Part shown: piece after piece, positions 1-9,505 of the stretch
Position numbering within the stretch: position 1 is the first letter of the stretch
How the letters are laid out: every line of letters begins with the position of its first letter
Source of the DNA: Sphingomonas brevis
GTDB taxonomy: Bacteria > Pseudomonadota > Alphaproteobacteria > Sphingomonadales > Sphingomonadaceae
Assembly: GCF_023516505.1 (NCBI RefSeq)
Contig: NZ_JAMGBB010000001.1
Span: forward strand, 868,001 to 932,000
Direction of reading: 5' to 3'
DNA length: 64,000 bases
Notes under the pieces: model-generated
Database searches by the model: none
Seen by the model: the letters and a program-made list of their open reading frames with translations, nothing else
What the model was told of the DNA's origin: nothing
Made by a program: the position numbers and the translations under genes

Positions 1-638
1 GTGCCCGCAAGCTGATTTTCCCCGATCGAACCAGCATGCTCGATCTGATGCAGCCGTTCAGCCGGAGTTACCGGCAGGCATCGGGAGCAGACCAGCGGCT
101 GGCGGCAGCGGGTCTCGTCTATGAACGATACCAGCCCCGGAGTGCCGCCCACGCACGCCGCCTGCTTCTTCAAAACGACGATGGCGAGGCTGCGGAAATG
201 TATCAAGCGTTCGAGCAGTTGTACGGAATTCCACAGCGGGACCCGATGGCCTATCGCCCGCTGGTCGAATATTGTTGGGGGCTGCCTACGAGGATGTATA
301 TGCGCGACGGGCAAATGCGCTGGCTGGCCAAGCAGATGGGCAAGGGGATCATGCCCGAGCAGCAGCGCGCTAACCGGCTACATGGTCGCTGGGACGCCGA
401 CTGGCATTTGCGCATCGGCAGACGCCGCAACCAGATATTGGAGGAATTCGATCGCCTTGAGAGCGATAGCCGGTTTGCCGCCATGTTCGACTTGAAGAAA
501 TTGAAAGCCGCGCTCCTCGACTGGCCTGATCAAACGGACATAAATCCGCAAAGAATGTACCCGCTTGAATTTGCGGTGCCACGAGTGCTCCTCACGGCGC
601 GGTTCATCAAATATGTCGAAGGCCGAAACGAACCGTGA
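1..638 (+). CDS. Asparagine synthase-like protein (lasso-cyclase type), C-terminal part
   Basis: Partial gene: the frame is open from base 3, upstream of the first ATG at 36, so the true start lies left of the window. The visible ~210 residues look like the C-terminal end of an asparagine-synthetase B fold. The pattern is PLVEYCWGLP followed by RDGQMRWLAKQMGKGIMPE, where helices close the synthetase domain. Homologues of this kind act as ATP-dependent macrolactam cyclases in lasso peptide clusters, and related copies occur in sphingomonad polysaccharide loci. The PP-loop (SGGxDS) is not visible because it lies upstream. The stop overlaps the GTG start of the next gene by 4 bases, so the two are probably coupled. 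Calling it a lasso cyclase rather than a plain asparagine synthetase is an inference. Confidence 0.72.
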   Translation, partial: ARKLIFPDRTSMLDLMQPFSRSYRQASGADQRLAAAGLVYERYQPRSAAHARRLLLQNDDGEAAEMYQAFEQLYGIPQRDPMAYRPLVEYCWGLPTRMYMRDGQMRWLAKQMGKGIMPEQQRANRLHGRWDADWHLRIGRRRNQILEEFDRLESDSRFAAMFDLKKLKAALLDWPDQTDINPQRMYPLEFAVPRVLLTARFIKYVEGRNEP

Positions 639-1714
639 TCGGCGACAATCTCGGCCGGGAGTTCACTCTCCTGGCCCGATGCTGTCATTGGAACTTTGCG
701 ACTGTCGACGAAAGATCGCGGCCGGACGTTCATGAAGCGATCGATTGGAATCTCGTCGTTGCCCTCGCCCGCCGCCACCGTGTCCAAGGACTGGTGTGGA
801 ATGCCGTCGGACATTTTTCGGACCGTTTGCCGGTCGAAGCGAGGAATGCGCTATCCTCCGATGCAAGGCTAATCGCGGTTACCAACCTGGCGATCGCAGC
901 CGAATGCAGGGAACTTCAGCAGCTGTTCGATCAGTCGAACGTCCCGCTGTTGTTCGTGAAGGGCCTCACGGTCGGGGCGCTGGCCTATCGAGCACCGATG
1001 CTGAAGATGGCTTGGGACATCGATCTCCTCACGGATCCGGCTGATCTCGCGTCGGCGGCCCGGCTGTTGCTTGATCGGGGATTTTCGGTCCGAGAACCCT
1101 CTGACATTAAGCACCTTAAGGCCTGGCATCGTATGCGGAAGGATTCCTTGTGGAGTAGGCACAACGAGCTTTATGTCGAACTCCACCCCCGGCTGGCTGA
1201 CAATGCGCGGCTAATCCCGACGATCGATGTCCATTCTCCGCGACAGCAAGTCGAGATTGCGCCGGCGCAGTCGCTTTCTACTCTGGCCCAAGAGGAACTG
1301 TTTGCATATCTGACCGTCCATGGCGCCTCCAGCGCATGGTTCCGGCTCAAATGGATCGCTGACTTCGCAGGCTGGCTTAGCAGCAAGAGTGGCGACGAAA
1401 TCCAGCAGCTCTATCACCGCTCGCAGGAACTTGGCGCGGGACGCGCAGCCGGCCAGGCGTTGCTCCTCGCTGACAAGCTCTTTGATACATTGGCGGCAGC
1501 GCCCAGCTTGAAGCGATCGCTTGGTTCCGACCAGATGACACGCAAACTCAGCTCGGTTGCCCTGCGAATGCTGACCAAAGAATTGCGCGATCCGACAGAC
1601 CTGCCCTTCGGCACCTGGGCAATCCACTGGACGCAATTGCTGCTAAAGCCCGATCTTGGATTCAAGGTCTCGGAGATGTGGCGGCAGGCCCGCAGCATCT
1701 TCGGACCGAAATGA
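635..1714 (+). CDS. Nucleotidyltransferase family protein (NTP_transf_5-like)
   Basis: 359 residues from a GTG start that overlaps the preceding stop. The stretch LLFVKGLTVGALAYR followed by WDIDLL gives the small-residue and D-x-D pattern of the uncharacterised nucleotidyltransferase family PF14907. Family members often sit beside asparagine-synthase and B2-type genes in lasso peptide or exopolysaccharide loci; their substrate is generally unknown. The rest of the protein is helical with no membrane segments, so it is probably cytoplasmic. It ends 10 bases before the convergent asnB-like gene. Family membership is fairly secure; the nucleotide acceptor is not known. Confidence 0.75.
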   Translation: MIGDNLGREFTLLARCCHWNFATVDERSRPDVHEAIDWNLVVALARRHRVQGLVWNAVGHFSDRLPVEARNALSSDARLIAVTNLAIAAECRELQQLFDQSNVPLLFVKGLTVGALAYRAPMLKMAWDIDLLTDPADLASAARLLLDRGFSVREPSDIKHLKAWHRMRKDSLWSRHNELYVELHPRLADNARLIPTIDVHSPRQQVEIAPAQSLSTLAQEELFAYLTVHGASSAWFRLKWIADFAGWLSSKSGDEIQQLYHRSQELGAGRAAGQALLLADKLFDTLAAAPSLKRSLGSDQMTRKLSSVALRMLTKELRDPTDLPFGTWAIHWTQLLLKPDLGFKVSEMWRQARSIFGPK

Positions 1715-1724
1715 CGGACTGGAA

Positions 1725-3707
1725 CTAGGCTGCCAGCGCCATGGGGCGGCGCTGCTCGCGCAACCAGGACTGGAACATCAATATTGCCCAGATAGCAGGC
1801 GTGGAATCACGTCGGCCCGCAAGATGGTCGCGCCAGCGCCGTTGGACGATTGCCGGATCGAACCAGCCTTCCTCGGCCATGGCCGCGGGATTGAGCAAAT
1901 CTTCCGCCCACTCGCGCAATGGCCCCTTGATCCACTCACCGACCGGAACGGCGAACCCCGCCTTTGGTCGATCGAACATTGCAGCCGGCGCTTCGCGGTG
2001 GATCAGCTTGCGAAGAATGTTTTTGCCCTTGAGTCCATCGATCTTCATTCCGATCGGAATGCGCGCTGCCAACGCCGCGACCCGGTGGTCGAGGAACGGC
2101 ACCCGGGTTTCCAGGCTGACCGCCATTGAAGCGCGGTCGACCTTGCACAAGATGTCGTCCGGCAAATAACTTACCGCATCGCAATACATCATGCGAACGG
2201 CGCTAGAGGCATCGTCGCCGGCGTCCATATCGAAACGATGGCTGCCGGGCGCCAGCACGGGGTTAGTCTCCAAGCTCCATTCGTCGAGGAAATTGAGATA
2301 GATGTCGTTTGCGCTTGAGGCGTCGCCGACGATCCGAAGGCCCCGTTGAATCTTGGCGCCGAGAAACGGCTGCTCGCCGCTTGCGAACAACCGCGCGGCG
2401 GCCGACCAGAATCCAACCGGCAACTGCGCCAGAGGCGAGGCCGCAAGCGATCGCAATGGCTGGGGAAACCGCCGCAGCTGCCGCCACAGGAGCGGCGCTT
2501 GGACATGGCGATTGTAGCCACCGAAGAGCTCGTCCCCACCGTCCCCTGTCAGCGCAACCGTGACGTCCCGACGAGCAAATCGGCTAACCAGGAAAGTCGG
2601 AATCTGAGAGCTATCGGCGAATGGCTCGTCATACATCGCCGGAAGTAGCGGAATGACGTCGCGGGCCTCTTTCACCGTGACATAATGTTCGTGGTGGACG
2701 GTACCCAAATGCCTGGCCACGGCCTTGGCATGCTGAGCCTCGTCAAAGCCGTCTTCGTTGAAGCCGATGGTGTAGGTTCGAACGGGTTGAGGGGAAAATT
2801 TCTGGTAGAGGGCAACAATCGATGAGCTGTCGATCCCGCCCGACAAGAAGGCGCCGACCGGCACGTCGGCAACCGACTGGCCCATGATCGATTTTGCCAG
2901 GGCCTGCTCAAGCGCCTTCAGCGCCTCGGCTTCTTCCTCGATTGGATCATCAAGTCCTTGTTGGACGACCTTCCGGTAGGACCAATAGCGAGAAAGCTGG
3001 ACCGGGCCTCCCTCGCCTTCAACCGGAGGTTTGGCAAGGGGCGCACCAGGGGCCGTTCGGTCAAGGGTCAGGACGCAGCCCGGCTCAAGCTTGTATATGC
3101 CACGATAGATGGACAGTGGAGCCGGCACGTAGGTGCGTGAGGCAAAGGCCTTCAGAGCTTCCCGGTCGATTTCATTGTCGAAGCGCGGGTGAGCGCGCAG
3201 CGCCTTCAGCTCGGATCCAAAAAGGAACTCATGGCCGACCCAGCCGTAATAAAGCGGCTTTTCGCCGAAACGATCGCGGACCAAATGCAGCAGCCGCTCT
3301 CGGCGATCCCACAACGCAAGGGCGAACATACCGACCGACCGTTCAAGAGTTGCTGCCAGGCCCCAAATTTCAATCGCCTGAAGCAGCACTTCCGTATCGG
3401 AATGTCCGCGCCAGCCGCCTTCCGGCGCGAGCCCCCGACCCTCCAGCTCGGCGCGAATTTCGTGATGATTATAGATCTCGCCATTGAAACAGATCACAAA
3501 GCGACCGCTGTGCGAATGCATCGGCTGATGGCCCATGGGGGAGAGGTCGACGACCGACAATCGGCGGTGGGCGAAGCCGATACCCGCTTCCTCGTCGGCC
3601 CAAATGCCGTGGTCGTCGGGCCCGCGATGAGTAATCACGCCGCCCATAAGCGTCAGTGTTGCCGGGTCGACTCCGTCGCCTGAAAATATGCCGGCAATTC
3701 CGCACAT
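1725..3707 (-). CDS. asnB: Asparagine synthase (glutamine-hydrolysing)
   Basis: 660-residue two-domain amidotransferase. It starts MCGIAG, giving the Cys2 nucleophile of class II glutaminases after Met removal. The glutaminase domain covers about residues 2-210. The synthetase domain follows, with its ATP-pyrophosphatase loop SGGIDSS at 289-295. Ammonia from glutamine is passed to an adenylated carboxylate. A GGAGA Shine-Dalgarno precedes the ATG. It leads a leftward group, in genome terms, of two glycosyltransferases and a methyltransferase. Such copies in polysaccharide loci are often assumed to amidate a uronic acid or another sugar carboxylate rather than to make asparagine; that role is inferred from context only. 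Confidence 0.9.
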   Translation of the reverse strand: MCGIAGIFSGDGVDPATLTLMGGVITHRGPDDHGIWADEEAGIGFAHRRLSVVDLSPMGHQPMHSHSGRFVICFNGEIYNHHEIRAELEGRGLAPEGGWRGHSDTEVLLQAIEIWGLAATLERSVGMFALALWDRRERLLHLVRDRFGEKPLYYGWVGHEFLFGSELKALRAHPRFDNEIDREALKAFASRTYVPAPLSIYRGIYKLEPGCVLTLDRTAPGAPLAKPPVEGEGGPVQLSRYWSYRKVVQQGLDDPIEEEAEALKALEQALAKSIMGQSVADVPVGAFLSGGIDSSSIVALYQKFSPQPVRTYTIGFNEDGFDEAQHAKAVARHLGTVHHEHYVTVKEARDVIPLLPAMYDEPFADSSQIPTFLVSRFARRDVTVALTGDGGDELFGGYNRHVQAPLLWRQLRRFPQPLRSLAASPLAQLPVGFWSAAARLFASGEQPFLGAKIQRGLRIVGDASSANDIYLNFLDEWSLETNPVLAPGSHRFDMDAGDDASSAVRMMYCDAVSYLPDDILCKVDRASMAVSLETRVPFLDHRVAALAARIPIGMKIDGLKGKNILRKLIHREAPAAMFDRPKAGFAVPVGEWIKGPLREWAEDLLNPAAMAEEGWFDPAIVQRRWRDHLAGRRDSTPAIWAILMFQSWLREQRRPMALAA

Positions 3708-3719
3708 GATATTCTCCGA

Positions 3720-4847
3720 TTACGTCAACGCTCGGCCGGCCGCCATCAGATAGAGTAGTGATTCCCAGCGATCGGCAATGGCCGCGACTGAAAAGTGCGC
3801 GACGGACTTCGGTCCGGCAGCACCATAAGCCTGCCGCAACCCTTCGGAGGTCATAAGCCTTTCCAGGGCGTCCGCGAGTGCCGCTTCCCGGTCTCCGCCC
3901 TGGGCCAGCAAACCGTTCACCTCGTGCTTGATCAGCTCATTGGTGCCGGGGCAATCGGCAAACCCGACCGCTGGCAGGCCATGCGCCAATGCCTCGGCGG
4001 TGGCCAGGCCGAAGCTTTCATATTTGGACGGCAGCACAAACAGCTGGGCTCCGTCATATTCCGCCGAAATGTCATCAATCACGCCAGGGAGATCGACTTT
4101 CGACTTGAGCCCGAGTTCCTCGACCTGCTTTTCAAGGTCCGGCCTCAACTCACCCTCGCCAACTATTCGAAGGCGCCATTGCGGATTCCGCGGCGCGATC
4201 CGCGCGAAGGCCGCGACCAGCGTGCGATGGTCTTTCTGGTCGAACAGGCGGCCGACCGTCAGCAATATCTTTTCCGCGCCACCCACCGGGTCCGCCAGCC
4301 GCTCCGGCTCCGCAGTCACCGGATTGGGCAGGACGATCATTCTATCCCGGAGGCCGGGCGGGAACCCCGAACGGACCCGGTCACTGATCGCCGTGACGCT
4401 TGCGAATCGACTTGCGAGCAGCCGGATCATTAGGCCCTGCATCGGAACGGTTCGATAATGGCTGAAATCGATATGTTCGCTGGCGACCAAGGGCACTCTG
4501 GTGCCGGCCAAAGCCATTGCCAGCGGGATGTAGCCACTGTGCATCCACCCGATCGCAACGTCCGGTCGCAAACTGGTTGCGGCCTTTCGAACGGCGGCGA
4601 TGCGCTTGATCGTTTCGCCAATCCGCGATTTGCCCCTTACATTGCCAATGCCTGCCTTCACGCGCGCAATGCGGGGATCGATCTTGTAGAAGTCCGTCGA
4701 CCCGGGCGGATCGAAACTGACGATCGTCAATCGGTGGCCGCGCCGGACAAGCTCGGCGCTTACGTCCGATAGCACGCGCTCCGCCCCGCCACCCCGGGAG
4801 TCGAGTGATTTGATCACGAAAAGCAAGTTGAGCGGATGCTCGGTCAC
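3720..4847 (-). CDS. Glycosyltransferase family 4 protein
   Basis: 375-residue GT-B enzyme. The N-terminal nucleotide-independent half opens with LLFVIKSLDSRGGGAERV, the glycine-rich loop typical of GT4. The donor-binding half has TVGRLFDQKDHRTL and the acidic motif ESFGLATAEALAHGLP near residue 280. It should transfer a sugar from an NDP-sugar (or polyprenyl-linked donor) onto a growing lipid-linked repeat unit at the inner face of the membrane. It overlaps the upstream glycosyltransferase gene by 4 bases and precedes asnB by 12, so the three are one transcription unit. Donor and linkage cannot be read from the sequence. Confidence 0.9.
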   Translation of the reverse strand: MTEHPLNLLFVIKSLDSRGGGAERVLSDVSAELVRRGHRLTIVSFDPPGSTDFYKIDPRIARVKAGIGNVRGKSRIGETIKRIAAVRKAATSLRPDVAIGWMHSGYIPLAMALAGTRVPLVASEHIDFSHYRTVPMQGLMIRLLASRFASVTAISDRVRSGFPPGLRDRMIVLPNPVTAEPERLADPVGGAEKILLTVGRLFDQKDHRTLVAAFARIAPRNPQWRLRIVGEGELRPDLEKQVEELGLKSKVDLPGVIDDISAEYDGAQLFVLPSKYESFGLATAEALAHGLPAVGFADCPGTNELIKHEVNGLLAQGGDREAALADALERLMTSEGLRQAYGAAGPKSVAHFSVAAIADRWESLLYLMAAGRALT

Positions 4848-6148
4848 AAGGGCGCTCTTCGGTAACGCGCAGCGAACCGCGCCAGCAACTTGCGATATTC
4901 CTGCCGCTCATGCTCGTCGAGCTTGGCAGGGTCCAGCATGGTCAACGCGCGTTGGCGAAGCGCGTTACCGAGCCGCCGCGCCTCCTCCCGATCCGACAAG
5001 AGGCGGACAACCCCCTCGGCCATCCTACCTTGGTCTCCATGGGGGACCAGAAGGCCCGTGACTCCGTCCTCGATTAACTCGCCCTGCCAGTCGATATCGT
5101 AGGCGACAATCGGTGCCGCACCGAGCGCGGCTTCAGCGAGCGCTCTGCCTGTATGGGGAGAAACGACGACGGCCGCGACCGGGATCAACTCGGCCAAACG
5201 ATCCTGGTCAATGTTGCCGGCAAAAACGGTTGCGCCCTCAATGCCAAGCGCGCGGGCTTGGTCGGCAAGCTCTGATCTCATTCGCCCATCGCCCGCCAAC
5301 ACGGCCTTGACGTCGAAACCCCGTCGACGAACCTCGGCCAGCGTCTCAATGACATGATCGGGCTGTTTTACCGGCTCAAGCCGCCCAATGTAGAGCAGAA
5401 ATTCCAACGGCCTGACGCCCATAGCCGCGAGCACGTCCTCGCTCTTCGGCCGCCCTGCCGGCTCGGTCAGGTGCCGCTCGTCAATCAGATTGCCGTATCG
5501 AAACAGGGTCGAGCGTTCTGGCCTGGCGCCATTTGCCAGCGCAAAGTCGAGATTGTCCTGGTTGGCACCAGCGACAAGGTCGGCCCGCGGAAAAATGAAT
5601 CGCTCGACGACTTTTTCAACGCGCCGACTTCGCATCAACCTGGGTTCAAGTGGGACGCCCGTTGCCTCGAATGTCTTGTCGAAATTGCCTCCGACACGGA
5701 TCACCAAAGGAATTCCGCAAGACCGTGCGAGGGCCCAGCCGAACAGCCCTAGATACAACGGGCTTCCCGCGCGGATAACGCTGATGCCCTCTGCCCGCAC
5801 GAGCCTTCGCAAAGCAAGAAACAATCCCACCTGACTGAGCAGGAAATTGATCGCGAACAGTTTTCTCAAGGCGGCGAAGCGGCCGACCTTACCTTCGATG
5901 ACGGTGTGCCGGGGCGCAATCTCGTAGCTCGCTGGCTTGCCAAATCTTGGACCCCATTCCTCCGATGTGAGCAGCGTCGCAAACGGGTGGACGCTCCACA
6001 CATGCTCGAAGAAGCCGTCAAGGTCCCGGCACAGGATCGGTGCTTCCAGGCCTCGCTGACGAACCATCTCGAGCGTATAGGATGTGTCGAGCACCAGCAG
6101 CTTGCGAACGCCGTCTGCGCTTCGGGAACTCATGTATGATCGACCCAC
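4844..6148 (-). CDS. Glycosyltransferase (GT4-like)
   Basis: 434 residues in the same leftward unit. The C-terminal half carries FLLYIGRLEPVKQPDHVIE, the usual start of the GT4 donor domain, and a GRALAEAALGAAPIVAYD segment in place of the common E-x7-E motif. The region LVIRVGGNFDKTFEATG is typical of the acceptor half. The start is GTG at 6148 or ATG at 6133; neither has a strong ribosome binding site. It follows the methyltransferase stop by 4 bases and overlaps the next glycosyltransferase by 4. It probably adds one sugar of the polysaccharide repeat; specificity is unknown. Confidence 0.85.
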   Translation of the reverse strand: MGRSYMSSRSADGVRKLLVLDTSYTLEMVRQRGLEAPILCRDLDGFFEHVWSVHPFATLLTSEEWGPRFGKPASYEIAPRHTVIEGKVGRFAALRKLFAINFLLSQVGLFLALRRLVRAEGISVIRAGSPLYLGLFGWALARSCGIPLVIRVGGNFDKTFEATGVPLEPRLMRSRRVEKVVERFIFPRADLVAGANQDNLDFALANGARPERSTLFRYGNLIDERHLTEPAGRPKSEDVLAAMGVRPLEFLLYIGRLEPVKQPDHVIETLAEVRRRGFDVKAVLAGDGRMRSELADQARALGIEGATVFAGNIDQDRLAELIPVAAVVVSPHTGRALAEAALGAAPIVAYDIDWQGELIEDGVTGLLVPHGDQGRMAEGVVRLLSDREEARRLGNALRQRALTMLDPAKLDEHERQEYRKLLARFAARYRRAPL

Positions 6149-6152
6149 CAGG

Positions 6153-7124
6153 TCAGGATGCCGGCTTTCGACACCAAGCCTCGATGCCGTTGCCGCCCTT
6201 CCGCACGTTGATGTCGACCGCTCCCAGAGCCTGTAGGGCCCGCCTGATCTGGCGAGGTGTCCGATATCGCTTATAGGCGTCGGTCATCCCGTCGTGCGTA
6301 TCGAGCAGAGACCATTCATAGTGGGCCTCTCGGCCACCAAGCTCAATCTGGCCGAAGTAGAAGTGGATGCCGCCGACGCGGGCAAGGATTTTCCGGGCCA
6401 GCCGGTTGTCCCGGAACCGCCAGTAAATCGGAAACCAGAAGTCGACCAATCGCTTCACCGCGGGCCATCTCTTTTCCCGCGGCAATCGGAGGATGAGCTG
6501 TCGGTACAATTTCTCCGCGTCTCCCAGCGGCGGGGGGAGCCGCAGCCACAGGTTCCAGCAATAATGATCGATGATGAGCCTGCCGCCGGGCGCCACCATC
6601 TGCCATAATTTGCCAATGCTTTCTTCCGTGTCGGGCGTGTGCTGCAGCACGCCGAGGCACACCACATAGTCGTAGGCATTCTTGCAGAAAGGCATGGCGC
6701 GAATATCGGCCTGTGCAAGGTTCATCCTCCGCTTTCCATTGTTCCTGCCATTCGCCTCGACCGCGGCGGAAAAGTCGAAACTGTCGAGCACCGCCCCATG
6801 GTTGAGCAGTATTTCGGTGAACCGGCCAGCACCCGATCCGGCTTCAAGCACCGCACGGCCGGCAACTGCTGGCAATTCACCCCTGAAACATCTCGCGAGC
6901 CGGCTTTCCGAGATAGCGCGGCCCGTATGGGAGTCGAGCTGGGTGGCAGGGAACCGGTTCCATTGGGCGCCAAAGTCGGCGGCGTAATTGTCGCGAGACA
7001 CGAACCGGGGAATTGAGTCGACGATCGGATATTGTCGTCCGACCGCGTTAGCCAATGAGCCGGACGATTTCCGCAGCGGCTGCTGCAATTCCGGATCGTA
7101 GAAGCGCGACCAGTCCTCGTTCAA
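6153..7124 (-). CDS. Class I SAM-dependent methyltransferase
   Basis: 323 residues. SAM-binding motif I is VLEAGSGAGRFTE, with the acidic end of strand 2 in LDSFDFS and motif IV/post-I around YDYVVCLGVLQHTPDTEE. The first ~45 residues (ending YPIVDSIPRFV) resemble the Trm112-like N-terminal module found before many sugar methyltransferases, but without obvious zinc cysteines. The TTG start is supported by AGGAG seven bases upstream. It heads the leftward unit with the two glycosyltransferases and asnB, so methylation of the polysaccharide or its precursor is the likely role; this is inferred. Confidence 0.85.
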   Translation of the reverse strand: MNEDWSRFYDPELQQPLRKSSGSLANAVGRQYPIVDSIPRFVSRDNYAADFGAQWNRFPATQLDSHTGRAISESRLARCFRGELPAVAGRAVLEAGSGAGRFTEILLNHGAVLDSFDFSAAVEANGRNNGKRRMNLAQADIRAMPFCKNAYDYVVCLGVLQHTPDTEESIGKLWQMVAPGGRLIIDHYCWNLWLRLPPPLGDAEKLYRQLILRLPREKRWPAVKRLVDFWFPIYWRFRDNRLARKILARVGGIHFYFGQIELGGREAHYEWSLLDTHDGMTDAYKRYRTPRQIRRALQALGAVDINVRKGGNGIEAWCRKPAS

Positions 7125-7163
7125 CTCCAGGCTCCTACGCGCCGTTGGCGAAATCGATGATAA

Positions 7164-8747
7164 ATGCCCAGGACCGCGTCAAGGTTTTCTCATTCCAGCC
7201 CCTCGTCTATTGCGCGTCCGATGGCTGGTAATGCTCAACCCGTGTCGACCGAATTTGGATCCTCCCACGGGCACGCTGTCCGGGCGACATCGATCATTGG
7301 CGGCGCTTCCCTCCTAAACATCGCCATCGGCCTGGTCAGGATGAAGATCGCGGCGATCGTGCTGGGGCCGATTGGAATTGGCACGATCGGCTTGCTCCAG
7401 AATCTGCTCAATGCGGCTGCCACAGCGGGCGGCCTTAGCCTCGGGACCGCCGGCGCAAGGGAGATAGTTGCGAGCGAAAGAACAGGCGGGCCACCTTCGG
7501 CCTCGGCCGCGCGCCGGGCCATCTTCGTGACCGTCGGCTTACTGTCGCTGTGCAGCGGTTTCACGTTCTGGCTATTTCGAGAGCCGCTTGCCGGCCTGTT
7601 ATTTCAGGATCGCGGCAAGGCGGCTGAAGTCGGATGGCTCGCGGTAGGCGTCGCGGTTATCGCAGCTGCGGGCTATCAAACCGCGATCCTCAGCGCTCGC
7701 CGACGGATCGGAGACATGGCGCGGCTGACGATGCTGTCAGCCACCGCTGGTGCGCTGATCGGTACGGCAAGCGTCATCATCTGGCAGGCGGATGGGATTC
7801 TGCCGTTCATCCTGGCTGCCCCGATCGCAACCCTTGCCTTCGGGTGGATTTTTCTTCGACGGGTCCCTCCGGCCGACGGCGATTTACCTCGCGATGCAAT
7901 CAAGCGACACGTCAGGAGCCTGGTGGGGCATGGGGCATCGCTGACGATTGCCGTTTTTGTGATCCTCTGCGGTCAACTGGCAATCCGGACTTTGGTGGAA
8001 CGCAAGCTTGGCGCCAGCGCCCTTGGCCACTTCCAGGCGGCCTGGACCATTACCGCCGTCTATCTGTTCTTCATCTTCCAGGCGATGGGAACCGACTATC
8101 TTCCGCGGTTGACCGCCGAGATGGGCGATCGGGCAAAGGCACAGCGATTGGTGGATGGCCAGGCCGAAGTTGGCATATTGCTGGCGGCACCGATCCTGCT
8201 TGGCATGATCGGGCTGGCCCCCTGGGCGCTTTCAATTCTCTATACCAGCCAGTTCGTGGAGGCGACTGACTTGCTGCGCTATCAAATGCTGGGCGACCTG
8301 CTGCGTCTGGCGATTTGGCCGGTTGCGATCGCATTGATGGCCGGCGGTGCCACCCGGCACTACACCTTCGCCGAAATCATCGGGACGGCAATCCTTGTCG
8401 GGGTCACGATGGTCCTGCTCCCGCTGGCCGGGCTGGCGGCGCCCGGCATGGCCTATGTCGTCACCAATCTGATCTACGGCGCCGTCATCATGGCCTTCGC
8501 CCATCGATTGTACGGGATTTTCCTGGGGGCAAAGGTAATAAGGCAGTTCGCCCTGTTGGCGGCATGTTGCCTGCTGACGTTCGCCATCAGCCTCAATTTT
8601 CCGACGGCCGGAGCAGTTGTTGGTTCTGCCCTGGCCGGCCTTTGGGCAACATTCGCCTTCTTTCGCTTGAGGCTGGCCGATCTTTTCGTCACGCGCGGCA
8701 CGAAACTTGATATGCCAAGCGGAGTTGGGGGTTCACTCGAGCCTTGA
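7164..8747 (+). CDS. Wzx-like oligosaccharide flippase / O-antigen translocase
   Basis: 527 residues, nearly all hydrophobic, with about 12-14 predicted membrane helices and GASLLNIAIGLVRMKIAAIVLGP at the first helix, the pattern of the MATE/MOP polysaccharide flippases. It should move undecaprenyl-linked repeat units across the inner membrane for polymerisation. The start is uncertain: ATG 7164 and ATG 7221 both lack a good ribosome binding site and the first 40 residues are hydrophilic either way. It is divergent from the methyltransferase gene at 7124 and is followed by another methyltransferase 21 bases on. Confidence 0.88.
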   Translation: MPRTASRFSHSSPSSIARPMAGNAQPVSTEFGSSHGHAVRATSIIGGASLLNIAIGLVRMKIAAIVLGPIGIGTIGLLQNLLNAAATAGGLSLGTAGAREIVASERTGGPPSASAARRAIFVTVGLLSLCSGFTFWLFREPLAGLLFQDRGKAAEVGWLAVGVAVIAAAGYQTAILSARRRIGDMARLTMLSATAGALIGTASVIIWQADGILPFILAAPIATLAFGWIFLRRVPPADGDLPRDAIKRHVRSLVGHGASLTIAVFVILCGQLAIRTLVERKLGASALGHFQAAWTITAVYLFFIFQAMGTDYLPRLTAEMGDRAKAQRLVDGQAEVGILLAAPILLGMIGLAPWALSILYTSQFVEATDLLRYQMLGDLLRLAIWPVAIALMAGGATRHYTFAEIIGTAILVGVTMVLLPLAGLAAPGMAYVVTNLIYGAVIMAFAHRLYGIFLGAKVIRQFALLAACCLLTFAISLNFPTAGAVVGSALAGLWATFAFFRLRLADLFVTRGTKLDMPSGVGGSLEP

Positions 8748-8768
8748 TGACTGAATCGGAGGGCGGAT

Positions 8769-9491
8769 TTGTTGAGTAACGCCGAGCGCCATGATCTCGA
8801 GTGGACCTCGGAGCAGGTCCGGCGCTTCTGGGATTATCATAGCGGCAATCCCGCCCTGGTCGGTCAATATTTCGCAGGCACGGTGGGGCGCTCGCTGCTT
8901 CGATTTGTCGAAAAACATATTCAAATCGGCACGGCGGTGGACGTCGGCTGCGGCGGTGGTGACCTGATGTTATTCCTGATGCAGCGCGGGCATGACGTCT
9001 ACGGCGTGGATCAATCGCCTGTAACCGTGGAAGGGATCAATGACAGGTTCGCTGGCTTGGGACACTTCAAGGGGGCAACCGTCGGCACAGACAGGCTCTC
9101 CGATGGCATTGCCGACACGGTCTTCCTGGTCGAAGTTGTCGAACATCTGGATGATGCAGCACTGAACAACAGCCTGGACGAGGCTCGCCGCCTGTTAAAG
9201 CCCGGGGGCCACCTCGTTCTGACGACCCCGAATGAAGAGGACCTCGAGGCCAGCAAGATACAATGCCCGAACTGCCTTGCCGTGTTCCATCAGGTTCAGC
9301 ATGTGCGCAGCTGGTCGGCGGAAACCTTGTCGAGGCGAGTTTCCTTGCAAGGCTTCGAAACCCGCGTATCGAAACCAACCGCGCTTACTCGCTACGATGG
9401 AGCGTTCGATAGCGCGTACCGGCTGTTCTATTACCTTCGCCGGCGGCGCCACCGGCCGAATTTAATCTACATCGGAACCAGGACGGGCTGA
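8769..9491 (+). CDS. Class I SAM-dependent methyltransferase (UbiG/Methyltransf_11-like)
   Basis: 240 residues. Motif I is VDVGCGGGDLMLFL, motif II VYGVDQSP, followed by VFLVEVVEHLDD and LLKPGGHLVLTTPN, the classic order of this fold. The start is TTG with a strong GGAGGG upstream at about 8758. It lies between the flippase and the formyltransferase-like fusion on the same strand, with gaps of 21 and 14 bases, so all three should be co-transcribed. Methylation of a sugar, or of the chain end to set chain length, is plausible but not shown. Confidence 0.87.
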   Translation: MLSNAERHDLEWTSEQVRRFWDYHSGNPALVGQYFAGTVGRSLLRFVEKHIQIGTAVDVGCGGGDLMLFLMQRGHDVYGVDQSPVTVEGINDRFAGLGHFKGATVGTDRLSDGIADTVFLVEVVEHLDDAALNNSLDEARRLLKPGGHLVLTTPNEEDLEASKIQCPNCLAVFHQVQHVRSWSAETLSRRVSLQGFETRVSKPTALTRYDGAFDSAYRLFYYLRRRRHRPNLIYIGTRTG

Positions 9492-9505
9492 CGAGCAACG
9501 TCCAC

